A stretch of DNA of 64,000 nucleotides, taken from assembly GCF_000234665.1 (NCBI RefSeq), contig NC_018324.1, positions 863,501 to 927,500 on the forward strand, written 5' to 3'. Positions 22,401-31,973 of this stretch are shown here, one piece after another; the stretch's first letter is position 1, and the number at the start of each line of letters is the position of its first letter. Source of the DNA: Leishmania mexicana MHOM/GT/2001/U1103. Taxonomy: Eukaryota > Euglenozoa > Kinetoplastea > Trypanosomatida > Trypanosomatidae. Below the pieces are notes generated by a model. That model saw only the letters and a list, made by a program, of their open reading frames with translations. It did no database searches and was not told where the DNA came from. The position numbers were made by a program, and so were the translations under genes.

Positions 22401-24255
22401 AGAGACTCTGGGCAGTGATGCCGGCTTCACAGAGGGCGACGATACGACTGAGGAGGGTATCTGGAACGTCTCCAGTGCTTCCCGTCTGCCACACGAACCC
22501 ACGCCGTTATCGCAAGGCAGTGCAGAGAAAGCGTCGAAGAAGTCGTTTCCCATTCACTCCTTTCTTGCTTCCCTCAGCCTGACGGCGGCGAGCCCGTGGT
22601 GCAGCGGAGCTTGGTTGCTGCCGGATCACACGCTGCGTTGCACTGGCGCCATCTTCCGCACGCTCCTGTTTTGGAAGAGCGCGGAGCGGATCGTACTGCA
22701 CACGTGGCGCGCCGGGATGGAGAGTGGACTCTCCAGCGTCTTCTTCTTCTGCACCACGGTGCGCCAGGTGCTGGTGTCGAGTCTTCAGGAGACATTGTGG
22801 GCGCGACTGGCAGAGCTGACGGCGGTGTACCGGGAGAGTCTGCAGTTTGAGGCTGGGGTCCTCTACACGTACCGTGCCCTTGAGAGCTTTACGATCGACC
22901 ATGCCGCATTCCTGCGCGAGTGCGAGTTCTACACGCTGTGCGGTCCGCAGTTCCAGTGCCGCGTCCGCCCTGTATTGCAGGCAATGGTGGACGCCGTCGA
23001 GGAGGCGGAGAGCGCGCTTCGGTTTGCGCAGATGTCAATACGGGTCGCACGGCGTCAGTACATGGCCACCTTCCGCTCCATGGTGAGCAGTGGAAGCAGC
23101 AGTGACAGCGGCAGTGACAGCGACAGAGGCACGGATTCCGACTGCTGCCGGCAAGCAAGGGGTCGACCAACGGTCGCGTCAGCACCTCGGCATGTCTTTA
23201 CCCCCTCGCGGTGGTCTCGGCAAGCGCGGGAGCGGCAAAGCGTTGGGAAAGCGCAGGCCGCCAGCAGTGTTGCTTGGGCCTCTCACCCTTGGTACCTTCA
23301 GCCCCTGGAAGACGCCCTGGGACGTCACTCCGAGAAGCTCTCGCCACCTGAAGCTACTAGCGGTCGACTTACTGACGCGGATGCACCCGAGACAGGGTCT
23401 GAGGTCGACGTTGACAGCGCTGGCACACCGCGCAGACTCTCCGAAAAGGGGAGAAAAGGGCAAGCAGCGAAGGCAGAGCGGTCGCCGTCCTCGGCTGTCA
23501 GCAGCGCCACGACAGCGCACTTCACAACTCCGGTGCCAGACAAGTCGCTGCTTGCGGTGCTAGGCACCACCGGCGGTGGGGAGGCGACACATCGCGAAGG
23601 CGATTCAGGTTCCACTGCAACATCGCGCACGAAGCGCCGCCGCGGAGGTAGTCAGCCAGTCGGTGCTCGCCAATCTACCATTGCCACGGCAGTGCCAACG
23701 GCCACGACACTGCGGGCTTCCGCGGCTGCACGGCGTTCGCAAACCCCGAAGTACAGCCGCAGTGCTGGCGTGGTAGTGCGGCGGTCTTCTGCTCCCACTG
23801 AGGCGCCATCCTCGACGGCAACAGGTGCTGCAAAAACGGCTACGGCAGCATTGAAGCGACCTCGCCGCGGTCGCTACCAGCAGAGGCGGATGCCCTCAGC
23901 GGAACGCAAAGAGCGACGCTGCAAACTACGCGCGATTGCGGAGCGCAAAATCAAGGAGGAGGTGGACCACCAGCACCGACTGGTGCGCGACATGATTTCT
24001 CGCCAACTGCGTCGCTTCGCATGGCTCACTCAGTCCCTGCGGAATGCGTTAGCGGAGGTGATGGTGGAGGAGGACGTGAAGGGCATGGAGGACGAGAGTA
24101 TTGCTGCTGCCGCCGCCACAAGCGACGGCGCGTCGTTGAAGTCGTTCAAGGACTTGCACAAGACACAGCAGCAGCACATGAACCGAAACGCCTACATCTC
24201 AACGATTCTTCGAAAGCTCGATGCACTGATCGAAGTGATGGCTACCCAAGTGTGA
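16408..24255 (+). CDS. Giant gamma-tubulin complex component (Spc97/Spc98 family, GCP5/GCP6-like)
   Basis: A single uninterrupted frame encodes 2615 residues. The N-terminal GRIP-type domain spans roughly 590-1085: it opens IPFVSCLPLYDEVVYAQ (592) and includes LLEWGCYYGTLLRRLHRLCD. Its family hallmark is LLRSTLRPLNAMLHRWLTAG followed by ELSDPYDEFFV, with DPYDEFFV at 928-935. A Ser/Ala/Glu-rich linker of about 700 residues follows. The C-terminal GRIP domain (about 1792-2225) has an ALQLTLLPPYGSLYCLTTQF region, LLFWKSAERIVLHTW and FTIDHAAFLRECEFYTLCG (from 2162), which corresponds to the usual D-x3-x-H-x2-YL helix. A Ser/Asp run (SSGSSSDSGSDSD) and a basic, partly coiled tail of about 390 residues end the protein. 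GCPs form the conical gamma-tubulin ring template that nucleates microtubules. A long inter-domain insert is a GCP6 (and to a lesser degree GCP5) trait, so I infer that paralogue class. Subunit assignment is uncertain. Confidence 0.8.
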   Translation: MISEGDLVVLPSERSDDEPRSYGSHPNSQPVTSARRPAPLPPLDAAYRAPPSTLVTAPGTQASVLNLVTALPLLLSLDRSHYTATLNNSQESVLDTFTGSAARGDGRFGPLSWTTITTDAATAAVRAVLYARGTPSWQAKRRRLRRLALDSFFRSTVSARISVRRERGLEGGDGVREAVARLLLHTRAVMSDISPTQAHLVDLFAAEIMCGVHGAGVAVEESPRAATGKAIDEPADAKGEESLGTARASTAMMREQPKPAFEQRGIMKSGVFTATAITASPCHPQDEIISTAASSTVAEQLLYIILRTSIAANTPRRPLVMHGDETPALLAGGLHTPPPQGTDGATALTATPSPIASSSAVASLTRKKPRLDDFDCVSPATLSSENRQSIYRYPNNAGGASPASALPYQPYCWLAPSMVALVERSRALRRHQRWTCDLDPVIEATVAGEGSSTHSSHLFRGAGTRSAAVVSLLDNMRSSWAPLPGMTDSDDAAALTALVRDSGLPFATASPSVALDVAREARPAGHSCGFQWGQTMMGGEDPAVETLFAHDRARCVDSRPDETDGIPGSEGATQTRQRDADAAAAALPACRIPFVSCLPLYDEVVYAQVHLALHWCTAGLADPFCLTHIDNTAGPNLSALRVRDEFYARPLAPNGGAGTTAAATAISGLASLLEWGCYYGTLLRRLHRLCDVADDVTLRGSLGSYGRCAMSTLRLLLSLLQRQIGELGYQAGGPHRLSFAELLTAHQRLQRAVEQVEVLAAFFGVPAAATAPEAWDPVDILEKRCSSALLISRLYECFTARHADALGQYGSAATHYVELQQERLAELLASLGGEESEEVPLQANMRNSGDDPQRQKMRAALAAVESGTASPSLKFSPLDTGDNYGAWEQHRKDLLSCSIDAIGLLLRSTLRPLNAMLHRWLTAGELSDPYDEFFVVPSHGQTHSGFTLEPSPQRLPVFLSVAAATDLLHAGVSLRVLRVAATHVVCSAQKDARRLEGMAEVNDAAVEDYIGELHDTQTLRRAIEQFIEQLVHGAPTADAAHDMGRWGTGVNDEGEVTDAAPMPLPPRVDLLSSYGAINWWKEHYQACTRVLLEVVESANPGEGGGEDGSAEAAPDPSLWLHADEEEEVRRAEEASATENEHVSGAASSETHTRDAERPLSCAAAAPAARDDHHRDRSPHVTAAFPSKESTSEAPSYITVFINSDDDEDRGAHSGMGRAAGGRQGVDSVSIASSSPRSSTTATTSVLGLRRIAGSRFSTGTTVSSTASSRGTMALYGAITEELRQVSLLEQQTEVDLGQSRHALRAEFDAQLWRRRRESRLGDWKAQRLALRLRRVRAMEGIVDELRDVYMVRAVGHAEVEGPASHSIEEAAPSHQSGSEKEETEQHGVGREPSMAGPAMAEMRVVVPLRQLPPPRVAPPVILYTVPDDEDGVDGVTGGRRGSRVFFGRSRRTSFAANTTIMELPATAARDIPQSCGRQQHSLSVSIPRTNNWPRTSGSPSLSARTARRVSAAGAGAGGVTFIDPLPTEVGVQHSEGVGVGPGIIRQLRDVTPAALSTFGVMGKPGPVESAQSAVAMFTGPSARTPPPMPPSKSLHQCCEHVEVAMLSEHADMAAAVAVDEAHTAAVRRDEFGYAHPDALFRVADINDDQFLLMRTGPKSYARREAEAAALAELAERQAQLAACTVDDPGYLRQLAAAAAAVANPCCDSPKDSTALPNSGLSAQQCSHLSMNTKRDGAAPDDRAEEDMDAGDSTAHVGGNTYLPPELDSAWQHDDPQRGLREARATIARMAVMGKSFTEELWSWTATEAHRWYFDDLVPLHRVLTGAEVDRALIVDIALTCDEAEALQRCSGYYRALGQYTASYLTHKALQLTLLPPYGSLYCLTTQFLDVCLLQRAPIAVRLMDLWMTLVDAALEMMAEAEEATMVQRIISGDTRLSALAALTDTRQGLNVTEAFSSLNSAFQHEWATCVTNGESTVKLEWRLISSGEEGHERLSSAAETLGSDAGFTEGDDTTEEGIWNVSSASRLPHEPTPLSQGSAEKASKKSFPIHSFLASLSLTAASPWCSGAWLLPDHTLRCTGAIFRTLLFWKSAERIVLHTWRAGMESGLSSVFFFCTTVRQVLVSSLQETLWARLAELTAVYRESLQFEAGVLYTYRALESFTIDHAAFLRECEFYTLCGPQFQCRVRPVLQAMVDAVEEAESALRFAQMSIRVARRQYMATFRSMVSSGSSSDSGSDSDRGTDSDCCRQARGRPTVASAPRHVFTPSRWSRQARERQSVGKAQAASSVAWASHPWYLQPLEDALGRHSEKLSPPEATSGRLTDADAPETGSEVDVDSAGTPRRLSEKGRKGQAAKAERSPSSAVSSATTAHFTTPVPDKSLLAVLGTTGGGEATHREGDSGSTATSRTKRRRGGSQPVGARQSTIATAVPTATTLRASAAARRSQTPKYSRSAGVVVRRSSAPTEAPSSTATGAAKTATAALKRPRRGRYQQRRMPSAERKERRCKLRAIAERKIKEEVDHQHRLVRDMISRQLRRFAWLTQSLRNALAEVMVEEDVKGMEDESIAAAAATSDGASLKSFKDLHKTQQQHMNRNAYISTILRKLDALIEVMATQV

Positions 24256-25368
24256 TCTCTGCCTATAGAAAAAAAAAGAAAGGTGGGCGTGTGTGCGTGC
24301 GTGAACGGTGAGGTAGTTGGCCTCGCCAAAGAGAACTTCTTGCAAGGCCATCGTGCTGGACAGGATCAGCTGCTGCTGCGCTTGTGGACTTTTATCTCTC
24401 TTTCTATCCGGTGCTCATGCGGTCGCGAATTTGGCTACCGGTTTTATTGTATGAGTCCTCTATGCCACGGCAAACAAGAGTCATCAAAACGACTTCCACG
24501 TCAAACGGCAGCTGTCGTGTGAGGCGACGCACGCGCATACATCCATACGCTTGTGTGGGGCCATCTTTGCTCATCAGCTGTGCCCGTCGCTCTCTCTTTT
24601 TTTTGGGCAGGTCTGTAGAGCGCGTTTGGGGCGTTGGAAAAAGAAGAAGGGGCGCGTGCCCCGCAGGCGTACTATTTCTCTGCCGCACACATCACGACCC
24701 TGCGTCAATTGTGTGCCGCCCCTTTAATGCCTCATCGGCGTTCTCGAACACGTCGCTCACCTCTATTAGGTGGCCGGGTGGGCTCGTCAGCCCATCATCT
24801 CTCTCTCTTCTCCCTTTGCCCTCACCCACCCACCCCCGTTTCCACCCCCGCCCTCTCTCTGTGGTTCCATTGCATTAACACACATACACACATGCCACGT
24901 ATGCGCTGTCCAGGACGTGCTTAGATGTCTGCGGAGAAGGTGCTCCTGTAGCAGTCTCGAGACCACACCATCATCGCTCACCCCACTAACGCTTCAACCC
25001 TAACTGTTCCCTCTGCCTTCATCTCTCTCTTTTAGGGTGTGCGCGCGGCCTCATCCTTGGCCGCTTCTCGAGCGTCACCGCGAGAACGCGCCTGTGCACT
25101 TGCGCTGAGGCGTCGCCTTTTAAAACTCTCCACTGCGTCCCGCCCTTAACGTAAAAGAAGCCCACCTAACGTATTCTTCTCTATCTGCCTTCATCAACAC
25201 CGCCACTCTCCGACGTGGGGACCCCTCGACGTGCCGTTCACCGCCGCCAACAACAACCACCGGATTAGCTGATATAGATACACTCTGCACCGCGCACTCC
25301 TTTGACTTTCCTTTTTCACAGTTCCTCCCCCTCCTTTTCATCTTTTTTTTGCCTGCTCGCAGCCAAAA
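24256..25368 (+). other. Intergenic spacer, 1.1 kb, no gene seen
   Basis: T/C-rich 3'UTR-like sequence with a T run near 24597-24604 and a CACCC-type tract near 24823-24850. The last 50 bases form the splice signal of the GTPase gene. Confidence 0.45.
25299..25362 (+). promoter_or_regulatory. Polypyrimidine tracts and spliced-leader acceptor candidates
   Basis: A first tract (25299-25318) ends in AG at 25320-25321. A second, stronger tract (25322-25351, including eight consecutive T) leads to CAG with AG at 25361-25362. The ATG at 25369 follows after ccaaaa, giving a 6-nt or 47-nt 5'UTR depending on the site used. Confidence 0.55.
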
Positions 25369-26475
25369 ATGTCGTCATTGCAGAAAATCAGCGATATCGA
25401 GGCGGAGCTCGCCCGCACGCAGAAGAACAAGGCTACCATGACCCACATTTGCGCTCTCAAGGCCCGCCTGGCGCAGCTGAAGCGCGAGCTCATCGCGTCT
25501 GAGTCGAAGAAAGGTGGCGGCAAGGGCGAAGGCTTCGACGTGCAGAAGACCGGTGACGCCCGCATCGGCTTCATTGGCTTTCCGTCTGTCGGCAAGTCGA
25601 CGCTGCTGTCGAAGATGACCTCGACTCACTCCGAGGTGGCCGCGTACGAGTTCACTACGCTCACCTGCGTGCCTGGTGTGGTGAACTACCGCGGCGCCAA
25701 GCTGCAGATGCTGGACCTGCCCGGTATCATCGAAGGTGCCAAAGACGGTAAGGGTCGCGGCCGGCAAGTTATTGCAGTGGCCCGCACCTGCTCTCTCATC
25801 CTCATCGTGCTTGACATTGCCAAGCCGCTGCAGCACAAGCTCATCATTGAGCGTGAGTTGGACGGCTTCGGCATTCGGCTGAACAAGTCGCCACCGGATA
25901 TTGTGATTCGAAAAAAGGACCGCGGTGGCATCAGCATCTCCTCGACGTGCCCTCTCACGCACATCGACCAGGAGACGATCAAGATCATCTTAGGCGAGTA
26001 CCGTATGGCGAACGCCGACGTCACCTTCCGTGGCGACTACACGGCCGACGAGTTCATCGATGCGATTGAAGGGAATCGCGCGTACATCCCAGCCATTTAC
26101 GTGCTGAACAAGATCGACCAAATCTCGGTCGAGGAACTCGACATCGTCGCCCGCATTCCGCACAACTGCCCAATCTCTGCCCATCACGAGTGGAACCTGG
26201 ACGGGCTCCTCGAGTGCATATGGGATCACCTGAACTTCATTCGCGTGTACACGAAGCCGAAGGGTCAGGTGCCAGACTACGACGCGCCGGTCATTCTCAA
26301 GAAGTCCCCACAGCCGTCAGTGGAGAGCTTCTGCAACCGTATTCACAGGCAGCTGATGCGCAACTACAAGTACGCGTGGGTGTGGGGCTCGTCTGTGAAA
26401 CACCAGCCGCAGCGTGTGGGCAAGGACCATCCGCTGGATGACGAGGATGTAGTGCAGGTGGTGAAGAAGGTGTAA
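25369..26475 (+). CDS. DRG1: DRG1-type developmentally regulated GTP-binding protein
   Basis: This is a 368-residue OBG/DRG-class GTPase whose length matches eukaryotic DRG1/Rbg1. After the helical N-terminus ([17 protein letters not shown]) come G1 GFPSVGKST at residues 70-78, the [11 protein letters not shown] switch region, G3 DLPG at 116-119, the [13 protein letters not shown] segment that is diagnostic of DRGs, and G4 NKID at 247-250. The TGS domain covers about 289-367 ([20 protein letters not shown]). DRG1 with its DFRP1 partner binds translating ribosomes and relieves stalling in other eukaryotes. The same role here is inferred from very strong conservation. The start is secure: it lies a few bases downstream of a strong polypyrimidine tract and matches the family N-terminus. 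Confidence 0.95.
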   Translation: MSSLQKISDIEAELARTQKNKATMTHICALKARLAQLKRELIASESKKGGGKGEGFDVQKTGDARIGFIGFPSVGKSTLLSKMTSTHSEVAAYEFTTLTCVPGVVNYRGAKLQMLDLPGIIEGAKDGKGRGRQVIAVARTCSLILIVLDIAKPLQHKLIIERELDGFGIRLNKSPPDIVIRKKDRGGISISSTCPLTHIDQETIKIILGEYRMANADVTFRGDYTADEFIDAIEGNRAYIPAIYVLNKIDQISVEELDIVARIPHNCPISAHHEWNLDGLLECIWDHLNFIRVYTKPKGQVPDYDAPVILKKSPQPSVESFCNRIHRQLMRNYKYAWVWGSSVKHQPQRVGKDHPLDDEDVVQVVKKV

Positions 26476-29400
26476 AAGCAACGTGGAAAATACACCTGCA
26501 CCCAGCCGGAATGGTGGAGGGTGACGAAGGCGCACTCGTTAGGGGTGCCGCTGACCACGTCATACAACACACGCGCACGGTGCTCGAGGCCGATGAGGGA
26601 GGTGAGCTTGCATTTCATCAGCGTTTCACCGCGTCTGTGGCCCCTGCTCTTACGAGTCGGACCCCTTACGCACCGTCGGCGCGGCATGTGTCGAGATAAA
26701 TGTGCGCAGGCGTGCTCGACTGTTTCGGAAATACAATGATGGGCATCCTAGTGTGCCTGTATGTGTGTGCACTCCCAGCGAGGGACGAGGCAGACATCGA
26801 CATCGTGTGCGAAAGCCGTGAGCATTGTTGTTGCCCGAGAGAAGAAGCCGGCGTGCGAAGTGACGTCAAGCAGCCAGAGAGTGTGTCGGAGCGCGTGGCA
26901 GCACGGCGACACTGCGTCGTTTGCGTGCGTTTTTCTGTGTCTGTTGTTCTGTGGAGTGCACTGATGCATAAAAAGCGAAAGTTTTTTGTGTGCACGTGTG
27001 TGTTCGGTGGCATCTAACCTAGTTTGCAATCACCAAGAGACCGTTTTCATGCCTAATCCACGAGCGGCAGAAAAAAAAACAGAGAAGAAAGAGTGCACCA
27101 GTGACGCCCACGAATATACCCCGGTTCTAATAGCGCGCGGTTACGTGCCCTGTCAGAGGCCACCTCTTCTCTGTCGCACAGAGAAACAGCCGTGTGTCAC
27201 AGCTAGTGTCGGTGCACGCCCCGTTGGGAGCTCCTGGACGCGGAAGGGAAGATGAGGAGAAGGGGTGGGAGTGGCATGAGACACGGCAATGTGCGCACAG
27301 ATCACAATGCCACTCTCACTCGATGTCACCCCGTCTTTATTTTCGCGTATAATTCCACCGCCAACGAATCAACACGCATACCCATCTGCCACCGCTACAA
27401 CTTACTCTTGTCGTGCCCCCCTCCCCCAATGTCCCACACGTTTCCTTCTCGAACGCACTCCCCTTACCCTGCAGTGCCTGCGGTAATTCTTTCAGCCTGC
27501 TGTGTGTGTGCCCTCGCCATCCGCTGGGTCTTCCGTGAAACCGTCGTCCAACATCCACACACGATCACCTAAGCTCAAGCACACACGCACACCGACCCAT
27601 TTCAACGTTGAGAGACTACAGCTGATCAGCTGAAGGATAACAGCACACGAAGGACAGTACGAAAAAAGGAGAAGAACAGGAAAGCAGCAAAGCCCGATAT
27701 ATACATAAAGACAGAAACATCTGCATTATTTCTAAGCCGAATCGTTAGTTGTTGCCGTGTGCTTGTGTGTGTGTGTGCCTACTTGACATTGTTAGTCCCC
27801 TTTCCCCCACCCTCCACCCCACTGCTTACTAAGACCGTAACACGCCGCGTGCAGGGGGCTCTTCTCTCTTCCTATTCGCTTAAGCCAGAGCTGATCTACG
27901 CTGACATGTTCGCTTCCCTCACAGACACACGTGCCTGCGCAATACCCCCTTCCCCCTCTCCCCACAAAGAAAAACGTGAGGAACTCTTTTCTCTCCCGCT
28001 CTTCTTCGTTGTTCTCAGCGTTGCTGCTTGATCGCCCTTTCATTCTTGCTGCTCTGCATTGGCTGACGCTTTGTTTTCAGTACGGTGATTCTGGTTGCCA
28101 GCTCCCTCACCGTTGCCACGGACGAGCCTTGTCGTTCCTCCTCACTGTCTCCCAGCTTTCGAAGTTTATAGAAGCTGCTTTCTTGTGCGAGCTTGTGCTT
28201 GTGTGTGTGTGCCTGCTTTTTTTTGTGCGTATCATCCGCTGCACACACCCGCACACGTACGTTAACATATCTATCTATATATTTATCTATATACATCCGT
28301 GCACACCAGTTAACGAGGGAAACACGCAGTTTATTTGTTTCGGTATTCTCCGCCTATCTCTCCTCCCTCTGCGAACGTTGTCAGTCTCTCCTTTCTCGGT
28401 CGCCACTGCCAGTCTCTGTCTCTCTTTTCCTTTCCCCCCACCCCTTCCCCTTTTAGGCAGACACGCGGAGGCGTCGTGAAGGGAGGGACCGCCGTGTATC
28501 GTTTGTGTGTATTTCTTGTTTTTTTTTCCGCCGTGCTGGGCTTGAGTTCTTCTTCGCTCATCTTACGGACCTGTGTCGCTGCATTGAACGCGCTGACGAG
28601 CTGGGCACTCCCCCACACATAGACCCCTTCTCTCCCCATATCTTCTTTGAGGAGCACTCGCACAGTAGTGTGCGCGTGTGTCTGTCTTTTCTCCTGCTCT
28701 TCCGCTCTCCTCTCTGTCTTCTTTATCGGTCACGCAACTTCCTGATCTTCTTTTGCGTGTTTGCTCTGCGTGGCTCTTCTTATCAGTGCTCTCCTCCCTC
28801 CTCTGTCCCCCCTCTCTCCGTGTAATCATCATTAGTAAAAAGACGGAGCAAGGCAGGTTCGCCCGTTTTCCCTCTCTGTCTGTGGGTGTGTGTGTCCATT
28901 CGTGCTCTCTACTGTGTTTCCTGTTTTGCGTCCCCCCTTCTCCCCTAACCTTCTCCCCCTCCCCTTCCCCCAACACCACCACCACCACACCACACAGACA
29001 CACACACCACCTCTTCCGCGACGCCCTTTTGACCTTTAACTTTTTGCTGTCCTTTTTTTTATGTGTGTGTGTGAGTGGGTGTTGCTTCTCCTGCTGCCCG
29101 GTGTCTGCGAAGCTGCTGTTTGCAATCGTCTGGAGCCTGTGGCCCTGTGTCTGGCTGTCTCCTGCTCGTCTTNNNNNNNNNNNNNNNNNNNNNNNNNNNN
29201 NNNNNNNNNNNNNNNNNNNNNNNNNNNNNNNNNNNNNNNNNNNNNNNNNNNNNNNNNNNNNNNNNNNNNNNNCACATTCAATTTTTTTTTTCGATTTGGG
29301 GCTCGCCGCGTGTATGTGCGTGTTTTTGTGTGTGCGCCCAACGTGTTTTGCCATCGTCCTTCGCCCTTCGCCCTGCCCCTCTCCCTCTTTCTCATCCAAC

Positions 29401-29686
29401 CGAGCGCTCCAGGGTAGTCGGGCAGAGCAGCCATCGCGCAGCAGGTGTGCTCATTTCTCATCAGCCCTTCGTAGCGAGGCATCTACAAAAAAAGGAAACG
29501 GTTTTCCAGGACAGCATTTTTGGGAGTAACTTTGCCTCCCTGCTACTACGGCTCTCTTTGAAGTGCTTGTGGGGGTCGCCTTCTGCCGGCGTTTGGACAG
29601 TCCGCGCCGCGCTCCTCAGTTCAAATAACAACACCGTCGCAGCAGCACCAACGCACGCACACACTGGCAAACATACAAGGACACTA
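26476..29686 (+). other. Intergenic spacer, 3.2 kb, containing an assembly gap
   Basis: It has no credible gene. The first 800 bases are of mixed composition (3'UTR of the GTPase). From about 27750 the sequence is T/C-rich with CT, CA and TA runs (for example 28266-28293 and 28976-29008). Short frames are Ser/Phe/Leu/Cys-rich. Because the gap at 29173-29272 is of unknown length, a missing gene cannot be excluded. Confidence 0.4.
29173..29272. other. Assembly gap (100 N)
   Basis: There are exactly 100 consecutive N, the usual placeholder for a gap of unknown size. It sits in pyrimidine-rich, low-complexity DNA, a likely cause of the break. Long frames that run through it are artefacts. Confidence 0.98.
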
Positions 29687-30670
29687 ATGAGCGTAGCATC
29701 GAAAGCATCGATGCCGGCGGTTTCATTGGTTGCCGCGGCGCCAGCTGCCCACGAAGCTGCTCAGCAGACTACGGGTCCTCTCAAGGACACTGTCGCCCTC
29801 AAGCGCCTCGTGGATATGCTTTTGTTTGTCGGACCAAGCGGTTGTGGGAAGTCTACGGTGATTCGCCGGCTGCAGCGCGACTGGCCCACGCTATTTGAGT
29901 TCAGCGTGAGCCACACAACCCGCTGCCCGCGGCGCGGCGAGGTGCATGGGCAGCACTACTACTTTGTCACCAGGGAGGAGTTCCAGCAGCTGGTCGACGC
30001 GGGTCACATGATTGAGTACTCGCGCCTCTACACCCCCGACACGTCGTCGTCGACGCCTCAGCTGAGCAAGCCAGTCGGCAACCTCTACGGGACCAGCAAG
30101 AAAGCCCTGCACACGGTGCTCGCACGCAATCGCGTCGTCCTCATGGACACGGATCTGCTCGGCGCCATCAACATTCGGCGTTACTGCTCTCGTGAGGTGG
30201 TGATCGCGAGGCCGGTGACCGTAGTGCGGCGCAGTACGGTGCAGCAGGACGGTGGTGCCGCTCCGGCCGCGCAGGCCCCGCTAACCCTCTCCACACCTCG
30301 GCATGCGTCCGTCTCTCTGGAGAACGAGCACGCCGCGGTTCCCACGGCTTCAAATTCATCCAAGGATGCGACATTGCCGTCGTCCCCTTCCTATACCGCA
30401 CCCGTGGTCAAACGCACGCTGCGCTGCATGATCATCTTCATCGCGCCACCTAGCATGCAGGTGTTGGAGCAGCGGCTGCGGGAACGCAAGACCGAAACAG
30501 AAGCTTCGATCCAGCTACGCATGAAGCTAAATCAGCAGTGGATGCAGTGGGCCAAGGAGAACCAGTCGTTCTTTGACCACTACATCGTGAATGACAGCCT
30601 TGATCTCTGCTACGCCAAGGTAAAGGAGATTGTGCGGGCAGAGGTGCTCATGGTGGAGAGCACTCTGTGA
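29687..30670 (+). CDS. Guanylate kinase with lineage-specific insert
   Basis: GMP kinase phosphorylates GMP/dGMP to GDP/dGDP. I start at the ATG at 29687 (327 residues); the frame remains open upstream through the assembly gap but has no coding character there. The P-loop GPSGCGKST is at residues 49-57. The GMP-binding region FSVSHTTRCPRRGEVHGQHYYFV is intact (shown here as one run split by function: SHTTRCPRRGE, then YYFV). YGTS and VVLMDTDLLGAINIRR follow as in the family. After that an insert of about 70 Ser/Thr/Ala/Pro-rich residues (about 172-242) separates this strand from MIIFIAPPSMQVLEQRLRER, and the C-terminal FFDHYIVNDSLDLCYAKVKE is canonical. Typical guanylate kinases have about 190-210 residues. 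The extra length comes from a 45-residue leader and the insert. No glycosomal tripeptide is present (ends STL). Confidence 0.9.
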   Translation: MSVASKASMPAVSLVAAAPAAHEAAQQTTGPLKDTVALKRLVDMLLFVGPSGCGKSTVIRRLQRDWPTLFEFSVSHTTRCPRRGEVHGQHYYFVTREEFQQLVDAGHMIEYSRLYTPDTSSSTPQLSKPVGNLYGTSKKALHTVLARNRVVLMDTDLLGAINIRRYCSREVVIARPVTVVRRSTVQQDGGAAPAAQAPLTLSTPRHASVSLENEHAAVPTASNSSKDATLPSSPSYTAPVVKRTLRCMIIFIAPPSMQVLEQRLRERKTETEASIQLRMKLNQQWMQWAKENQSFFDHYIVNDSLDLCYAKVKEIVRAEVLMVESTL

Positions 30671-31973
30671 AGAGGGGGCTTGAGGCCAATGTGGAGCTGA
30701 GGGGAGAGGGGGTGGGGAAGCGACGCTGCACACATCGAGAGGGGAGCAAAGATGAGAGTCGCACCGGGAGGAGGCGCGGTGTGGGGACTCTTTTCATTTG
30801 TTTTTGTACCTTTTCTTTCTGTCTGCTGCGCCGTGCTGGAAACAGACGATGTTTTGTTCGCTTGGTGGTGGTGGTGCTGCTGCTGTCGCTGCTGAGACGT
30901 GGTCTAGTGGGAAGGCTTAGCGCCGGTGTTGTTCTGGTTAGTTTTGATGCCTCCCCTTTCTGTTTTTTTTTTGTTTTTGGTGTTGCCTCGGTACGTGTGT
31001 GCGTGGGTGTGTGTGCCTTCTCTCTACATGGTGCCCTTGCGCTGCTGTTCTGTGACGGTATCTGACCTTGTTTGCGCCGCCTCCCTAACCGTCCACATGA
31101 GTCCCCTCCCACGTCTCTTGGGATAACGAGGAATGCGACGCACGCTCTCGTCTCTGGCTCTGTTCTTCTGAGTTCGTGGCTTGTGTGCATGTGTGGTGTT
31201 TTCGTGTTGTTTTCCGTGGGCCTGGCGGCACACTGAGCCTCTGCGTGCATCGCACAGGCAACGGTGTTAGCCGCACCCTCACTTCTCCCCCCGACTCCCC
31301 CAATTATGATGCCAATCTTGCAAGCAAACGAAGCGAAGAAGAAGCGCATGTTGCGGGCAGCGTGAGCACGTTGGTCTTGTGCATGGAAAATCGGGTTGCC
31401 GGTGAACACGTCTTTTGTCTGCAGGTGCGCAGGTGTGTGTGTGTGTCTGCACGCCCTCTATGTCCTCTTCTTTTTATGAATGTCTTCGTTTCCTTTTTTT
31501 CTGTCGTGCTTATGCGTGCTCTCGAGGAGTGTACGTGAAAGGATATGCCAAATGACGAGACAGCAAGAGTGGAGAAAAATATTACAAAGAAAAAAAGAAA
31601 ACACATGAGGGCTAGCTGGAACAACGTGAATGGCGAATGGGCACCCCACCTGCGCTCCCGACGTGCGTCTTCAGGGTTCGAATGCTCATCTCTGTGGGCC
31701 AGTGGTTTCTCATTTGCCAAGCAGCATTCTCCGATAACCCCACCCCGCCTACACAGCCGATTGCTCCGGCGTTATCGCCCTTCCATGCTTCTTGCTGACT
31801 CTTTCGCCTCTCGACTGCCCCCTCCTCCTGCATCTATCGCTTCGTTGCCTGTCTACCGGACCAAACAAAAAAATGGACGCATCGTCGCTCTCCATGGACT
31901 TGCGCTCAGAGTCGATTGCTTCTATTACTGAATTTTTTTCCTTCTCTTTTTCACCCCCATTGTTTTCTTCACA
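30671..31973 (+). other. Intergenic spacer, 1.3 kb, no gene seen
   Basis: T-rich and TG-rich 3'UTR-like sequence with T runs near 30965-30975 and 31493-31500 and a GT repeat near 31434-31447. An out-of-frame short frame begins with ATG at 31873 and overlaps the next gene's start. A pyrimidine-rich stretch (about 31817-31856) followed by AG at 31908-31909 would place the spliced leader downstream of that ATG, so it would not be part of the mature mRNA. Confidence 0.4.

Noticed and set aside
29075..29686. Upstream extension of the guanylate kinase frame, and similar long frames across the gap
   Set aside because: The frame passes through 100 N, which cannot be read. Its flanks are Cys/Ser/Phe-rich spacer DNA, and the family N-terminus is reached just after the ATG at 29687.
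31660..31700. tRNA-like B-box (GGGTTCGAATG)
   Set aside because: The bases flanking TTCGAAT do not pair as a T-stem and no D-arm or acceptor stem could be built around it.
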